In this document: positions 45,000-54,407 of the stretch, one piece after another
Layout: every line of letters begins with the position of its first letter
How positions within the stretch are numbered: the first letter of the stretch is position 1
Assembly: GCA_017542305.1 (NCBI GenBank)
Contig: JAFXXK010000026.1
Span: 1 to 59,398 of the forward strand
DNA: 59,398 bases
Direction of reading: 5' to 3'
From: a bacterium
GTDB taxonomy: Bacteria > Cyanobacteriota > Vampirovibrionia > Gastranaerophilales > Gastranaerophilaceae
Position numbers and translations under genes: made by a program
The notes under the pieces: model-generated
Database searches by the model: none
The model's input: the letters and a program-made list of their open reading frames with translations, nothing else
What the model was told of the DNA's origin: nothing

Positions 45000-45162
45000 G
45001 TCGGAACGCTCATGGGGCATGCAATTCGCCCCTAAAGGGTTTTGAGATTTTACGGATTTTAATTGTGTTTTTCAATAACAAAATCATTAATATTACTTAA
45101 AAAATTAATTGAATATAAGCAAAAGATAATCGTTTTATGTTTTTATAAATATGTAGGTAAAA

Positions 45163-46857
45163 ATGGTTAGTCAACTGGATACAACTGTAAAATTTAAAGA
45201 ATTTACCCTTTCCGGCAGTAATAAAAACTACTATATGCAGCCGGATACTCCTGTTGCGCGCTCCGCAGCACCACAGCCTGCAACAACAGAAGATGAGGAT
45301 ATTGTTGTAATTTCAGATAACGGACAACCCATAAAAAAGAAAAGTCATAAAAAACGTAATTTAGCATTTGCGGTTGGAAGTTCAGCATTATTTGTCGGCG
45401 GCGGCGTAATGATGCTTATGAGAGGTTTGCCTAAAAATACCCAAAAATATTTGGAATCATTAAAGAAATTTATGGAAAAGAAATTAGAGAAATCTAATAT
45501 CAAAGGGGCTGACAGCTGGAGTGAATTTTGGGAATATTCTATCAGGAAAGTTGATTCATTCATAGAAAAATCTCAAAGTATAAACAATTTTACTTCATTA
45601 AAGGATATTGGGTTCAAATGGCTTATGGATAAGTCAAAACCGACAGCAAAAGCACACCAAAAAATAACCGATTTCTTTGAAAGGATTGCCAGAAGAACAG
45701 TAATAAAATCATATAAAAATACAAGACAAAAATTTGACAATATGTATCAGGCTTTTGACAAGCTGGATGAATCCATTTTGAAATCAAATCCTGATGAAAT
45801 TATTCAATATGAAGGAATATCCTATACAAAACGTCAATTAATAGATTTAGCAAAAAGTTACAGACAAACCGTAAAGGATTCTGTAGATGATTTTACTTCA
45901 ACAGGCTCTTTGCTCGGCAGGTATATGTATATTAAAAAAGCAACTGCGGCTCTGTATTCCCATTTCTGGGATAAATTATCCAATAATTTCTTATCAAAAG
46001 ACAATATTTTCCTGAAAAAAGAAATGTGGCAGACTTATATTCCCGATGTTCAGATAATGGCTAACAAAAAATCTCTGAATGAACAGGTTGCTGCAATAAG
46101 ACATTGTATCTCATATACGGATAAAGATAAAACCGAAATAATTTCAGGATATTTGAAAACTCTGAAAAACATGATTCCGCCTTCCGATAAAGACGGCTTA
46201 AGTTTAGTAAGGAAATTAGAGTGGTTTCTTGATAATCCTGAAGGTTTAACTGCAAATAAAGAAAACTTTATCAAAACTCTTAAAATGCTGAAAGAAAGAC
46301 CGTTTGAAAAAGGTTTGGAAGAAGCTGTTATTCAAAATCAGACAAAATTAAGAGAATCCAATATCAAATCAATATCTGATTTAATTGAGGGTAAAAACAG
46401 CGGTAAATTACAGAATATGCTTGCAATATACAAAAGTATTGCTCCGTATGAACTTGCACAATCTAAAGCCGAAAGTTCGGTAAGAAAGGCTGTAAGCTCA
46501 TTTGATAAAGCATTAAAAACAGAAACAACCGATTTCTTCGATAAAATTCGTGATTTAAGATTAGGTTCTGCTCCGACGGATATCTTATCAATTATTGCTC
46601 CTACCGCAATGATCGGATATGGTCTTAGCGAAGCTGCAGACAAAGATGAAAGAATTTCCGTTATGAACAAAGCGGGTATTCCTATCTTAGGTTCAATTGC
46701 AACATCAATATTCTGTACAACACGCTTAATTTCAGGCGGTTTATCACTTGCATTCGGTGCAATTACAGGTGCGATATTCGGGGTTATAGGCAGTAAAGTT
46801 GATGATGCAAGACTTGCTCATAAAGCAAAAAATCATACAAACGGTGAAGTTGCATAA
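45163..46857 (+). CDS. Lineage-specific membrane protein
   Basis: 564 residues. The disordered N-terminal region contains KFKEFTLSG, a basic stretch (KKKSHKKRN) and a transmembrane helix (LAFAVGSSALFVGGGVMMLM). A long charged helical domain follows. The C terminus has two or three hydrophobic helices (ILSIIAPTAMIGYG, GIPILGSIATSIFCTTRLISGG, LAFGAITGAIFGVIG) before a short basic tail. No enzyme motif. The divergent neighbour at 44618 shares the 257-nt upstream region, which also holds a small hairpin at 45014-45032 (ggggc / gcccc). Function unknown. Confidence 0.82.
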   Translation: MVSQLDTTVKFKEFTLSGSNKNYYMQPDTPVARSAAPQPATTEDEDIVVISDNGQPIKKKSHKKRNLAFAVGSSALFVGGGVMMLMRGLPKNTQKYLESLKKFMEKKLEKSNIKGADSWSEFWEYSIRKVDSFIEKSQSINNFTSLKDIGFKWLMDKSKPTAKAHQKITDFFERIARRTVIKSYKNTRQKFDNMYQAFDKLDESILKSNPDEIIQYEGISYTKRQLIDLAKSYRQTVKDSVDDFTSTGSLLGRYMYIKKATAALYSHFWDKLSNNFLSKDNIFLKKEMWQTYIPDVQIMANKKSLNEQVAAIRHCISYTDKDKTEIISGYLKTLKNMIPPSDKDGLSLVRKLEWFLDNPEGLTANKENFIKTLKMLKERPFEKGLEEAVIQNQTKLRESNIKSISDLIEGKNSGKLQNMLAIYKSIAPYELAQSKAESSVRKAVSSFDKALKTETTDFFDKIRDLRLGSAPTDILSIIAPTAMIGYGLSEAADKDERISVMNKAGIPILGSIATSIFCTTRLISGGLSLAFGAITGAIFGVIGSKVDDARLAHKAKNHTNGEVA

Positions 46858-46911
46858 GAATTTTATATGATAGAATTGTCCTGAATGAAACAATTATAAG
46901 GATATTTTATT

Positions 46912-47946
46912 ATGCCGCAATTTACGGATATTAACAACATAAGAGAAGATTTAGAAGCAAGAGAATTTGATATTTTGAGTGATATTGCAACAAAGGCAAG
47001 AAATTCTGCCGGCAGAAAAACAAAAGAGGAAGAGAGTCCTATAAGAACTTGTTTTCAACGTGACAGGGACAGAATACTTCATTCAAAAGCATTCAGAAGA
47101 TTAAAACATAAAACACAGGTATTTTTATCACCGTTTGATGACCATTTCAGAACCCGTTTAACTCATACTCTTGAAGTATCCCAAATTGCAAGGACACTGT
47201 CACGTTCTTTAAATCTGAATGAGGATTTAACAGAAGCAATATCTTTAGGGCATGACTTGGGTCATACTCCTTTTGGACACTGCGGCGAAGGCGTTCTGGA
47301 TGAACTCGTTCAGGGTGGATTTCATCATAATATCCAAAGTGTCAGAGTTGTGGAAGTTTTGGAAAATTTAAATTTATGCCGAGAAACAATTGACGGGATA
47401 CTAACACATACCTGGGGTTATACTCCAAAAACTCCCGAAGCGCAGGTTGTTCAGCTTGCAGATAAAATTGCTTATATTAACCATGACATAGAAGATTCTA
47501 TTCGTGCGGGAATTATTGCCGAATCTGATTTACCGAAAGATTGTATTGATTATTTTTCTTCAAATCAGAGTAAACGTTTAAACAAAATGATTATGGAAGT
47601 AATTTCCAATTCAATAGGTAAAGATAAAATCTCTATGAGTGAAGAAGGCTGGCACTATACTACAAAACTAAGAGAGTGGATGTTTCAGAATGTATATGTT
47701 GATTCACCCGCAAAATTAGAGGAAAAAAAGGCAAGTCGTGTAATAAGAGAATTGTATTTCCATTATTGCGAAATGCTTAAACCGGTATGCGAAGAAAGCC
47801 GCATAGAACGAGTTGTCACAGATTATATTTCTGGTATGACCGACAGGTATGCCGTTGAAAAATATAAAGAAAACTTTATTCCTATAGGTATTCACTGCGG
47901 CACAAGAGAAGATTACTTGTTTAAACTTGCTAATGTAATTGAATAA
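46912..47946 (+). CDS. dgt: dGTP triphosphohydrolase-like HD protein
   Basis: Hydrolyses dGTP (or other dNTPs) to the nucleoside and triphosphate. HD-domain metal ligands are in RLTHTLEV and SLGHDLGHTPFGHCGE, with a later His-Asp in YINHDIEDSIRAG. RAFRRLKHKTQV-type start (SKAFRRLKHKTQVF). 344 residues, the length of the bacterial dGTPase-like group. AAGGA upstream. Monocistronic. Confidence 0.92.
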   Translation: MPQFTDINNIREDLEAREFDILSDIATKARNSAGRKTKEEESPIRTCFQRDRDRILHSKAFRRLKHKTQVFLSPFDDHFRTRLTHTLEVSQIARTLSRSLNLNEDLTEAISLGHDLGHTPFGHCGEGVLDELVQGGFHHNIQSVRVVEVLENLNLCRETIDGILTHTWGYTPKTPEAQVVQLADKIAYINHDIEDSIRAGIIAESDLPKDCIDYFSSNQSKRLNKMIMEVISNSIGKDKISMSEEGWHYTTKLREWMFQNVYVDSPAKLEEKKASRVIRELYFHYCEMLKPVCEESRIERVVTDYISGMTDRYAVEKYKENFIPIGIHCGTREDYLFKLANVIE

Positions 47947-48018
47947 TGTAAATTTTAATTTATAAACTGTCAAATTTTCTGTTATTCGTGTTTTATTATG
48001 AATAGCAGGAGGTAAAGA

Positions 48019-48315
48019 ATGGAAGTAACATTAGCAGCAAATTATATGGGACAGAGACCAAGCGGTGATTATTGGGTAAACGTCAGAACTGCCAGACCAA
48101 GCGGAATGATTGGTGATGCAGGTGTTATCAGAAGATTTCAAAATGAAGAACAGGCAAAAGCATATGTAAAATTAATAAATAATACCCCGCTTACCAGTGA
48201 ACAGGAATATAAACTTTATCAGGATATGTTCGTTAAAGAAAAACCGGAACCTCAACAACCGTTAAACATCAGACATGAAGGTGATACGTTTGTTAAATCT
48301 GCCACAGCTAACTAA
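48019..48315 (+). CDS. Small soluble unknown protein
   Basis: 98 residues with a duplicated RPSG motif (QRPSGDYW and ARPSGMIG), a helical centre (NEEQAKAYVKLINN) and a disordered Pro/Gln tail. Strong GGAGG ribosome binding site. No family recognised. Confidence 0.72.
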   Translation: MEVTLAANYMGQRPSGDYWVNVRTARPSGMIGDAGVIRRFQNEEQAKAYVKLINNTPLTSEQEYKLYQDMFVKEKPEPQQPLNIRHEGDTFVKSATAN

Positions 48316-48406
48316 TTTTGATATTTTAAAAGTTATATAAAAACAGATTATGTTTATAAAAATTTTTATTATAAAATAATTTTATAATAAGAATTTGGAT
48401 TTTTAT

Positions 48407-49876
48407 ATGACAGCAGAGTGCCAAAACAAACTATCTACATTTATCGAAAAAATAAAAACTAAAAAATTTTTATATTGGTTTTTCTTATATTCTGTTATAG
48501 TTCTCGGAATAATTTTAAGAGTGGTTTTTTATCTGTATGACAAACCTTTTTGGTTAGATGAATGTAAATTAGCACTAAATGTCATTAATTCAAATAATTA
48601 TTTTATTCCGCTTGCGGATGATCAGGCTTCACCGGCTTTGTTTTTATATGTATCTAAAATTTTTTATTGGTTATCTCCGGATAAGGAATTAGGATTACGA
48701 TTTTTACCTTTGGTATTTTCGGTAACTTCAATATTTGTTTTTATTAAATTTGCCAAAAAGTACCTGCAAAAACCTGAAACTTTGTTATTTGCAGTTTTAC
48801 TGTTTTCTTTTGCATACCCGCTTATATATTATGCACAGGATTTTAAACAATACAGCGGAGATGTACTGTTTTTCTTATTAATTTTATACAGTTACTATTT
48901 CTTAGAAAAAATCAATTCTAAAAGAATGATGGTTATTGGTGCCGTTCTTTATTCTTTATTATTTTATATGTCTTATGCCTCATTTTTTGCTGAATTTGGT
49001 ATTTTTATGACATTGTTATTATTCAATCCGAAACAGTTTCGTAAATTATTATATATGTTTATACCAATTGTTCTCAGTGCTATAGCTTTTTATATTTGTT
49101 ATAAAAACGTGATAAGTATAGATATGCTTATATCTTTTTGGGATACGGGTTTTTTAACAACTGATATTAATTCGGATTTTTTACTTTTTAAAAATATTTT
49201 TAAATATAGTTTTGCAAATTGGATTCCTTTTATAATCTTTGGGGTTTCTTTATTATGTGCAGTTGTAAAAGATTCTAAAAATAAAAACATGTATCCGATA
49301 TTACTTTCATTACTTTCAGCTATGCTGTTATCATATTTGAAAATATATCCTATCCATTCGAGAGTAAGTCTGTTTTTAATTCCCGTATTTATAATATTTT
49401 TGGTAAAATGGATTGATTTTTTTAATTTAAAAAATAAGTATATATATTTCGCTGCTTTAGGTGTTTTCGTTTTTTATATAATGAATCCGATAATTATTAA
49501 GGACTATAATAAGATTTTCAAAAGAAATTTTGAGAATTTTGAGGATATAAGTACCCCGTTAAAAACAGCCGTTAAAATGGCAAAGAAAGATGATATTTTT
49601 ATAATTGCAGAGAGAAATAATGCTTTATATAACTATTATAAGCAGGATTTTATAATAAAAAATCCTGTTATTACAGAAAGAATTATTATATCAGAAGATG
49701 AATATATTGAAAATTTGAAATCTTACACGAAAGGTAAAGTATATTATTTAATTTTTGCTCACAACAAACATAAAGATAAACGTTTTAAAAATATATATAA
49801 ATGGGCTAAGAAACAGAAAAATTTTTACTGTAAAAAAGACAGATATAATAATGCTGTTATAAGATTTGAATTATAA
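48407..49876 (+). CDS. Family 39-type membrane glycosyltransferase (ArnT/PMT-like)
   Basis: About 489 residues with 10 or more membrane spans. The first periplasmic loop carries the acidic pair in KPFWLDECKLAL, the GT39/GT83 catalytic signature, followed by DDQASPALFLY and a family-typical hydrophobic core. It would transfer a lipid-linked sugar in the inner membrane to lipid A, protein or another lipid. There is no ribosome binding site. TATAAT at 48383-48388 lies 6 nt before an in-frame TTG (48395) and 18 nt before the ATG used here, so the message has little or no leader. The end overlaps tlyA on the other strand by 6 nt. Confidence 0.83.
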   Translation: MTAECQNKLSTFIEKIKTKKFLYWFFLYSVIVLGIILRVVFYLYDKPFWLDECKLALNVINSNNYFIPLADDQASPALFLYVSKIFYWLSPDKELGLRFLPLVFSVTSIFVFIKFAKKYLQKPETLLFAVLLFSFAYPLIYYAQDFKQYSGDVLFFLLILYSYYFLEKINSKRMMVIGAVLYSLLFYMSYASFFAEFGIFMTLLLFNPKQFRKLLYMFIPIVLSAIAFYICYKNVISIDMLISFWDTGFLTTDINSDFLLFKNIFKYSFANWIPFIIFGVSLLCAVVKDSKNKNMYPILLSLLSAMLLSYLKIYPIHSRVSLFLIPVFIIFLVKWIDFFNLKNKYIYFAALGVFVFYIMNPIIIKDYNKIFKRNFENFEDISTPLKTAVKMAKKDDIFIIAERNNALYNYYKQDFIIKNPVITERIIISEDEYIENLKSYTKGKVYYLIFAHNKHKDKRFKNIYKWAKKQKNFYCKKDRYNNAVIRFEL

Positions 49877-50683
49877 ATTTTCAAAAGCTGAATTTACTGT
49901 TTCAGAAATATTATATTCTGCAGCTGCACAATTTTCACCAAACGAAATCCAAACGAGATATTCAATATTACCAGATGGTCCTTTTATTGAAGAGTATGTC
50001 AGACCTTTTATTTTATAACCCAGAGATACCGCACAACTTATTACGTTATTGATAACTTCTTCGTGAACTTTTTTGTCTTTTACAACTCCGCCCTTTTCAA
50101 CTTTTTCTTTACCTGCTTCAAATTGAGGTTTTATAAGGCAAATCATTTCATGAAATTCGGGTTTTAAGAGTTTTTTCAAATTCTCAAAAACCTTTGTTAA
50201 CGAAATAAACGACATATCACTTACCAATAAATCGGCAACAGGTTCACTGTCAGCATAAATATCGGAATATTCGCAAATTCTGAGGTTTGTTTTTTCTATT
50301 ACCTTTACTCTGTTGTCCGAGCGGATTTTCCAGTCAAGTTGTCCATATCCTACATCTGCTGCGTAAACAAATTTTGCACCATTTTGAAGCAAACAGTCAG
50401 TAAACCCTCCCGTTGAAGCTCCTGCATCAATACATATTCTGTCCGTTACGTCAAAATTAAATGCATCCAAAGCTTTTTTCAGCTTAAAACCGCCGCGGGA
50501 AACATAAGGCATGGATTTTACAATTATTTCATATTCTTTATTCGGGTTAATCTGAAATCCTGCTTTTGTAATATATTCATCGTCAATTTTTACATGCCCT
50601 GCCAAAATTGCAGCAGCAGCCTTACTTTTTGTGTCAAAATATCCCAAATCGGTCAAATATTTATCCAAACGTTCCTTTGGCAT
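49871..50683 (-). CDS. tlyA: TlyA-family rRNA 2'-O-methyltransferase
   Basis: 270 residues. N-terminal S4 RNA-binding domain (ERLDKYLTDLGYFDTKSKA), then an FtsJ/RrmJ-type methyltransferase with motif I CIDAGASTGGFTDCLL and VSDMSFISL, typical of TlyA, which methylates 16S and/or 23S rRNA. Start 3 nt after the O-antigen ligase stop, so it ends a four-gene transcription unit. Haemolysin annotations of this family are historical. Confidence 0.92.
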   Translation of the reverse strand: MPKERLDKYLTDLGYFDTKSKAAAAILAGHVKIDDEYITKAGFQINPNKEYEIIVKSMPYVSRGGFKLKKALDAFNFDVTDRICIDAGASTGGFTDCLLQNGAKFVYAADVGYGQLDWKIRSDNRVKVIEKTNLRICEYSDIYADSEPVADLLVSDMSFISLTKVFENLKKLLKPEFHEMICLIKPQFEAGKEKVEKGGVVKDKKVHEEVINNVISCAVSLGYKIKGLTYSSIKGPSGNIEYLVWISFGENCAAAEYNISETVNSAFENL

Positions 50684-50686
50684 TGT

Positions 50687-52018
50687 TTATTCACCTGCGG
50701 TTTCATTGTTGTTAACGGCAATTGCTGACACAATTGCTGCCATTGCCCAAAAAATAAACTGTATTTGCGGTCTGAAAAATACTGTATCCACTAACCCGTG
50801 AATCATCATTGCGCATATTGAAATTACTGCAGTTGAAACAAAAATTATATCGGTCAGATTTTCGGATTTCAGGATAACTTTTATCCCGTCTTTTACCATT
50901 ACAATAATAAATCCCAAGAATGTAATAAGAGCAAAAATACCGCTCTCTACTGCTGTTTCAAGGAAAATATTATATGAACTTAGAGCATCAAAACCTGTTC
51001 TCATATACAGTCCGTATATTTCACGGAAATTTTTATTACCGACTCCGATTCCCAGAAGCCAGTTATCTTTAAACATTTGAACAGACGACTGATAAACGTT
51101 AAATCTGAATGAGTTTGAAGAATCCTGCCGCATTGCAAATATTGATAAAACTCTTGCTCTTAAAGAACTTACGAATAATAAAGCAGATGTTCCGAGAGCA
51201 AAACATAATGCGATTACGGATATAAACCATTTTTTAAATTTGTTCCAGAAGAATTTTCCGCAGACAAGGAATAATCCCAAAACTATTACCATACATCCGA
51301 TATAAGCACCTCTGCAGCCTGTTAAAAACAGAGCAATTATACTTAAAAATCCTAATACCAAAGAAATAATTGCCCGTTTATATCTTTTACCGATAGCAAA
51401 AAATGCACTCATACCAAACAATGCAGGAATACCGGCAACAAAATAGCCGCCGAGCAAATTCGGATTTAGCGGTAACAAGGTTCCGTAAACCCTTGTCATA
51501 ACCTGTTCGGGATTAAGTTTTGAAACATCCTGCCAGGTTGAAATTTCATCAACATGTGCAAAATTCTGCATAAAACCGACAATACTTTCAAAACTTACAC
51601 AAACTCCGATTGCCGTCAAAATATATGGTATATGATATTTATGATTTTTCAGGTAATGAACAACAGACACATAAAAACCAAGATATGTAACCGTTTTCAT
51701 AAACCCTTTAAGGCTTAATGCAAACAGACTTGAACCTGCAAGGCTGATTATTACAATCATAAAATAAGCTAAAAGCCATAATTCAAATTTATTAGCCTCA
51801 CATTTGTCATTTGGTTTTGTTAACAGCTGAACAAAAGTCAAAAAAACTGCGATTAATGCTACAAAACCTATAACATCAGAGGACATTACGGTTGACAATA
51901 AAAAAACCACAATTATTGATATGAAAATCAGCCTGTCCAAATTTTGTAAAAACAAGCTGTTTTCATATAAAATATTTAATTTTTCCTGAGTAAATTTAAA
52001 TAGACTATTGAACATCAT
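50687..52018 (-). CDS. O-antigen ligase / polymerase-like membrane protein
   Basis: 443 residues, about 11 spans. The Wzy_C-type core loop has FLTGCRGAYIG, a long periplasmic loop and NWLLGIGVGNKNFREIYG followed by HNIFLE-like SSYNIFLETAVESG. It would join polysaccharide to a lipid or protein acceptor at the periplasmic face. It overlaps the DUF4330-like gene by 14 nt. With the heptose kinase it indicates a surface glycan pathway. Confidence 0.85.
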   Translation of the reverse strand: MMFNSLFKFTQEKLNILYENSLFLQNLDRLIFISIIVVFLLSTVMSSDVIGFVALIAVFLTFVQLLTKPNDKCEANKFELWLLAYFMIVIISLAGSSLFALSLKGFMKTVTYLGFYVSVVHYLKNHKYHIPYILTAIGVCVSFESIVGFMQNFAHVDEISTWQDVSKLNPEQVMTRVYGTLLPLNPNLLGGYFVAGIPALFGMSAFFAIGKRYKRAIISLVLGFLSIIALFLTGCRGAYIGCMVIVLGLFLVCGKFFWNKFKKWFISVIALCFALGTSALLFVSSLRARVLSIFAMRQDSSNSFRFNVYQSSVQMFKDNWLLGIGVGNKNFREIYGLYMRTGFDALSSYNIFLETAVESGIFALITFLGFIIVMVKDGIKVILKSENLTDIIFVSTAVISICAMMIHGLVDTVFFRPQIQFIFWAMAAIVSAIAVNNNETAGE

Positions 52019-52583
52019 CGACTTTGTTTACGCTTGAATTAACGTCGTCTTTGATATCATCGTGGGTAACGGTAATATCTGAAACTGTACCGTTAAATTT
52101 GTAATCTTTTCCTTCCAGAGTGATGGGTAAACCCATTTTAATTTTGTTTCCGCCAACGACTGCACCGTCTTTGGTAATTTTTGCGTTATCGGTAAGGGTA
52201 ACTGCAATATCATAAACGTTTGGTTGAGAAACATCTTCAAGAACAAGAATATTCTTAGCTGCATTTTTTACATTGGAAATCATCGGCAATACAACCTGAC
52301 GACGTTCCATTTTTACATTTATAATATCTAAGTCTGAATACGGAACGTTTCTGATACTGATAAAGGTTTTTTCACCTGCATGGATAGGGTTAGTTCCGTT
52401 AGTTAAGGTTATTCCCCTCAAATAAACATCAAATACGATAGGGGAAGTTGTTTCGATTTGTTTATCAGCAGTTTGTCTGAAATTTTTAAAAGTAAAAAAT
52501 CCGACAACTAAAGCAATAATAATACCTGCAATAATAATCAAATCGAATGGTTTAATTTTTTTTAAAAATTCAAATTTTTCCAT
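52005..52583 (-). CDS. DUF4330-like membrane-anchored protein
   Basis: 192 residues: short basic N terminus, one transmembrane helix (LIIIAGIIIALVVGFF), then an extracytoplasmic beta-rich domain. The KPFDLIII start and the shape match the DUF4330 family that is frequent in Cyanobacteria. It lies between the heptose kinase and the ligase-like gene, so a role in polysaccharide export or assembly is likely but unproven. Confidence 0.7.
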   Translation of the reverse strand: MEKFEFLKKIKPFDLIIIAGIIIALVVGFFTFKNFRQTADKQIETTSPIVFDVYLRGITLTNGTNPIHAGEKTFISIRNVPYSDLDIINVKMERRQVVLPMISNVKNAAKNILVLEDVSQPNVYDIAVTLTDNAKITKDGAVVGGNKIKMGLPITLEGKDYKFNGTVSDITVTHDDIKDDVNSSVNKVDDVQ

Positions 52584-52592
52584 AAATTTCTC

Positions 52593-53597
52593 CTATAATT
52601 TTTCAACCGCTGACAGAAGATCATCAACAGTAGTAGTTGCACAGCCCCATTGTCTTACGACAATACTTGCGGCAACGTTTCCGATAATAGCGGCATAAAC
52701 AGGGTCTGCTCCTGCTGCCAATGCAAGAGAATAAACTGCCGTAACCGTATCACCGGCACCCGTAACATCAAACACTTCTGATTTGTTGAATACGGGAATT
52801 TTTGTATACTTATTATTTTTTTCGGTAACAAACATTCCGTCTGCTCCGCAAGTTATCAGTATTGCTTGAGCATTCGTTTGAGATAGAAGTTTGTCGCCTG
52901 CTTTTTTCAAATCTTCTTCGGTTTTTAATTCAAAACCGACTGATTTTTCGGTATCAGGTAAATTCGGGGTCATTGAAGTAATATTTTTGTAACTGCCCAA
53001 ATTTCTTTGAGCATCAACTATTATTTTCTTATTATATTTGTTTGCAAGTTCTATTGTTTTTTCAATAACTTTTGGAGTTAAAGTACCAATATGGTAATTA
53101 GAAAGAATTACTGTATCATGTTCCGGCATAGCTTTTTCAATATTTGAAATAACTTTTTCTTCCGTTTCCGGACTCAGCGGAGCATTTGTTTGACGGTCAA
53201 TTCTTACTATCTGCTGTGTTATTGAAGTTGTAATTGAACCTAAAATTCTGGTCTTTGTAATAGTTTTGCGTGACTTATCACGAACAACATATTTAGTATC
53301 AATATTAGCATCTTTAAAAGCCTGTTCAAGCTGGTCAGCCTGATAATCTTCACCAAAAACACCTATAACTGATACTTTACCGTTATTCAAGGTTGCAACG
53401 TTATGAGAAGCGTTTGATGCACCACCCAAAATCGGTTTTGTATGAGTGTGCTGTAAAATTAGAACAGGGGCTTCTCTTGAAATTCTTTCAGCATCACCGT
53501 AAACCATTTCATCCATTGCCAAATCGCCTACTACAAGGATTTTGGGCTCGGTTAATTTTTTTATATAAGAAACTAATTTTTCTTTATCTATATTCAT
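52593..53597 (-). CDS. hldA: D-glycero-beta-D-manno-heptose-7-phosphate kinase (HldA/HldE-N type)
   Basis: PfkB-family sugar kinase of 334 residues making heptose-1,7-bisphosphate for LPS or S-layer glycan cores. ILVVGDLAMDEMVYGDAERISREAPV is split over strands typical of RfaE; ASHNVA and the DVTGAGDTVTAV catalytic Asp are intact. The C-terminal nucleotidyltransferase domain of HldE is absent, so it is the one-domain form. First gene of the operon; a palindrome GTCAG-AATAAA-CTGAC at 53617-53632 lies just upstream. Confidence 0.86.
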   Translation of the reverse strand: MNIDKEKLVSYIKKLTEPKILVVGDLAMDEMVYGDAERISREAPVLILQHTHTKPILGGASNASHNVATLNNGKVSVIGVFGEDYQADQLEQAFKDANIDTKYVVRDKSRKTITKTRILGSITTSITQQIVRIDRQTNAPLSPETEEKVISNIEKAMPEHDTVILSNYHIGTLTPKVIEKTIELANKYNKKIIVDAQRNLGSYKNITSMTPNLPDTEKSVGFELKTEEDLKKAGDKLLSQTNAQAILITCGADGMFVTEKNNKYTKIPVFNKSEVFDVTGAGDTVTAVYSLALAAGADPVYAAIIGNVAASIVVRQWGCATTTVDDLLSAVEKL

Positions 53598-53616
53598 AAC
53601 TCAACTCTAAATGCAT

Positions 53617-53632
53617 GTCAGAATAAACTGAC
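53617..53632. promoter_or_regulatory. 16-bp palindrome upstream of the surface-glycan operon
   Basis: GTCAG, AATAAA, CTGAC, a perfect 5-6-5 inverted repeat 20 nt before the heptose kinase ATG. It could be an operator or an RNA hairpin in the leader; no family of regulator is recognised. Confidence 0.4.
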
Positions 53633-53670
53633 CTTTCAAAGGTTATCATGAATAACAGGAAAAATCAAAT

Positions 53671-53708
53671 TTGTAAGTTTTTACAAGTTTATTATTTTGT
53701 GTTCTAAT
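53671..53708 (+). promoter_or_regulatory. Promoter of the GNAT-like gene, predicted leaderless
   Basis: TTTACA (53680), a 17-nt spacer and TCTAAT, 6 nt before the ATG at 53715. A palindrome TTGTAA-GTTT-TTACAA (53671-53686) overlaps the -35 and could be an operator. Confidence 0.6.
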
Positions 53709-53714
53709 ATTTGT

Positions 53715-54371
53715 ATGAGAATCATGGCAATTGATAACACTAAATTTTGCGGTATTCCTGTTTCGGAAATTAAGATAAAAGGAATCAACTCTGATTACAA
53801 ATTATTTGATATTACAAGAAAGGATTTTGTTTTTTTGAATGATATGTATAAATCCGTTAACTTAAAAAATTTAGTACCTAATCTTAAAGAGAAAGATTTT
53901 GATATATGGAACGGTTTGTTAAAAAGTGCCATAGAGAGCAGCAAAAGCACAAAAAGAAAAGTTTTTATTGAAACTTGCGACAATACGCCATGCGGAATTC
54001 TTAACTACTCTGAAGAAGAAAAATATTTGCATTTGAATTATGTGATAGCCTTTCCAAACAAACCCGAATATCGTGTTCCATGTGCAGGGCAAATAATGAT
54101 GCACGAGCTTTTTAAAAGATTTCTTGAAGGTGAAAGACCATTTATTAAAATGCAGGCATTAAAAGAAAGTCCGTACGATCCAATTTCAAAATACCTTAAA
54201 TTAGGTTACAGAATGCTTGGCGGGGATAATTATACGGAAGAAATGAGTATAAATAAGGAACGTGCATTAATTTCATATTTAAGACAAAATGATTTTATTT
54301 TTACAAGACCGTTACTAAACCAACCTGAACAAGATTTAAGCAAAACTGTTAAATTATTATGTGATGCTTAA
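53715..54371 (+). CDS. GNAT-like protein with N-terminal KFCG motif
   Basis: 218 residues. Residues 1-30 hold DNTKFCGIP, related to the F-x-G motifs of other proteins here. The rest has a GNAT-like order: a strand KVFIETCDNTPCGILNY, LHLNYVIAFPN, then a helix GQIMMHELFKRFLE and a YRMLGGD turn. The acetyl-CoA loop is not canonical, so activity is uncertain. The ATG at 53715 is preferred because it lies 6 nt after the -10; there is no ribosome binding site. Confidence 0.72.
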   Translation: MRIMAIDNTKFCGIPVSEIKIKGINSDYKLFDITRKDFVFLNDMYKSVNLKNLVPNLKEKDFDIWNGLLKSAIESSKSTKRKVFIETCDNTPCGILNYSEEEKYLHLNYVIAFPNKPEYRVPCAGQIMMHELFKRFLEGERPFIKMQALKESPYDPISKYLKLGYRMLGGDNYTEEMSINKERALISYLRQNDFIFTRPLLNQPEQDLSKTVKLLCDA

Positions 54372-54379
54372 AAAATTTA

Positions 54380-54407
54380 AAAAATATTATCACATAATAA
54401 TATTTTT
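54380..54407. terminator. AT-only hairpin between convergent genes
   Basis: aaaaatattat / ataatattttt around a 6-nt loop, overlapping the end of the phosphohexomutase gene. Weak but placed to serve both strands. Confidence 0.55.

Noticed and set aside
45014-45032. GC-rich hairpin in the 44906-45162 gap as a terminator or riboswitch
   Set aside because: Only a 5-bp stem with a 9-nt loop, without a T-tract or a recognisable aptamer.
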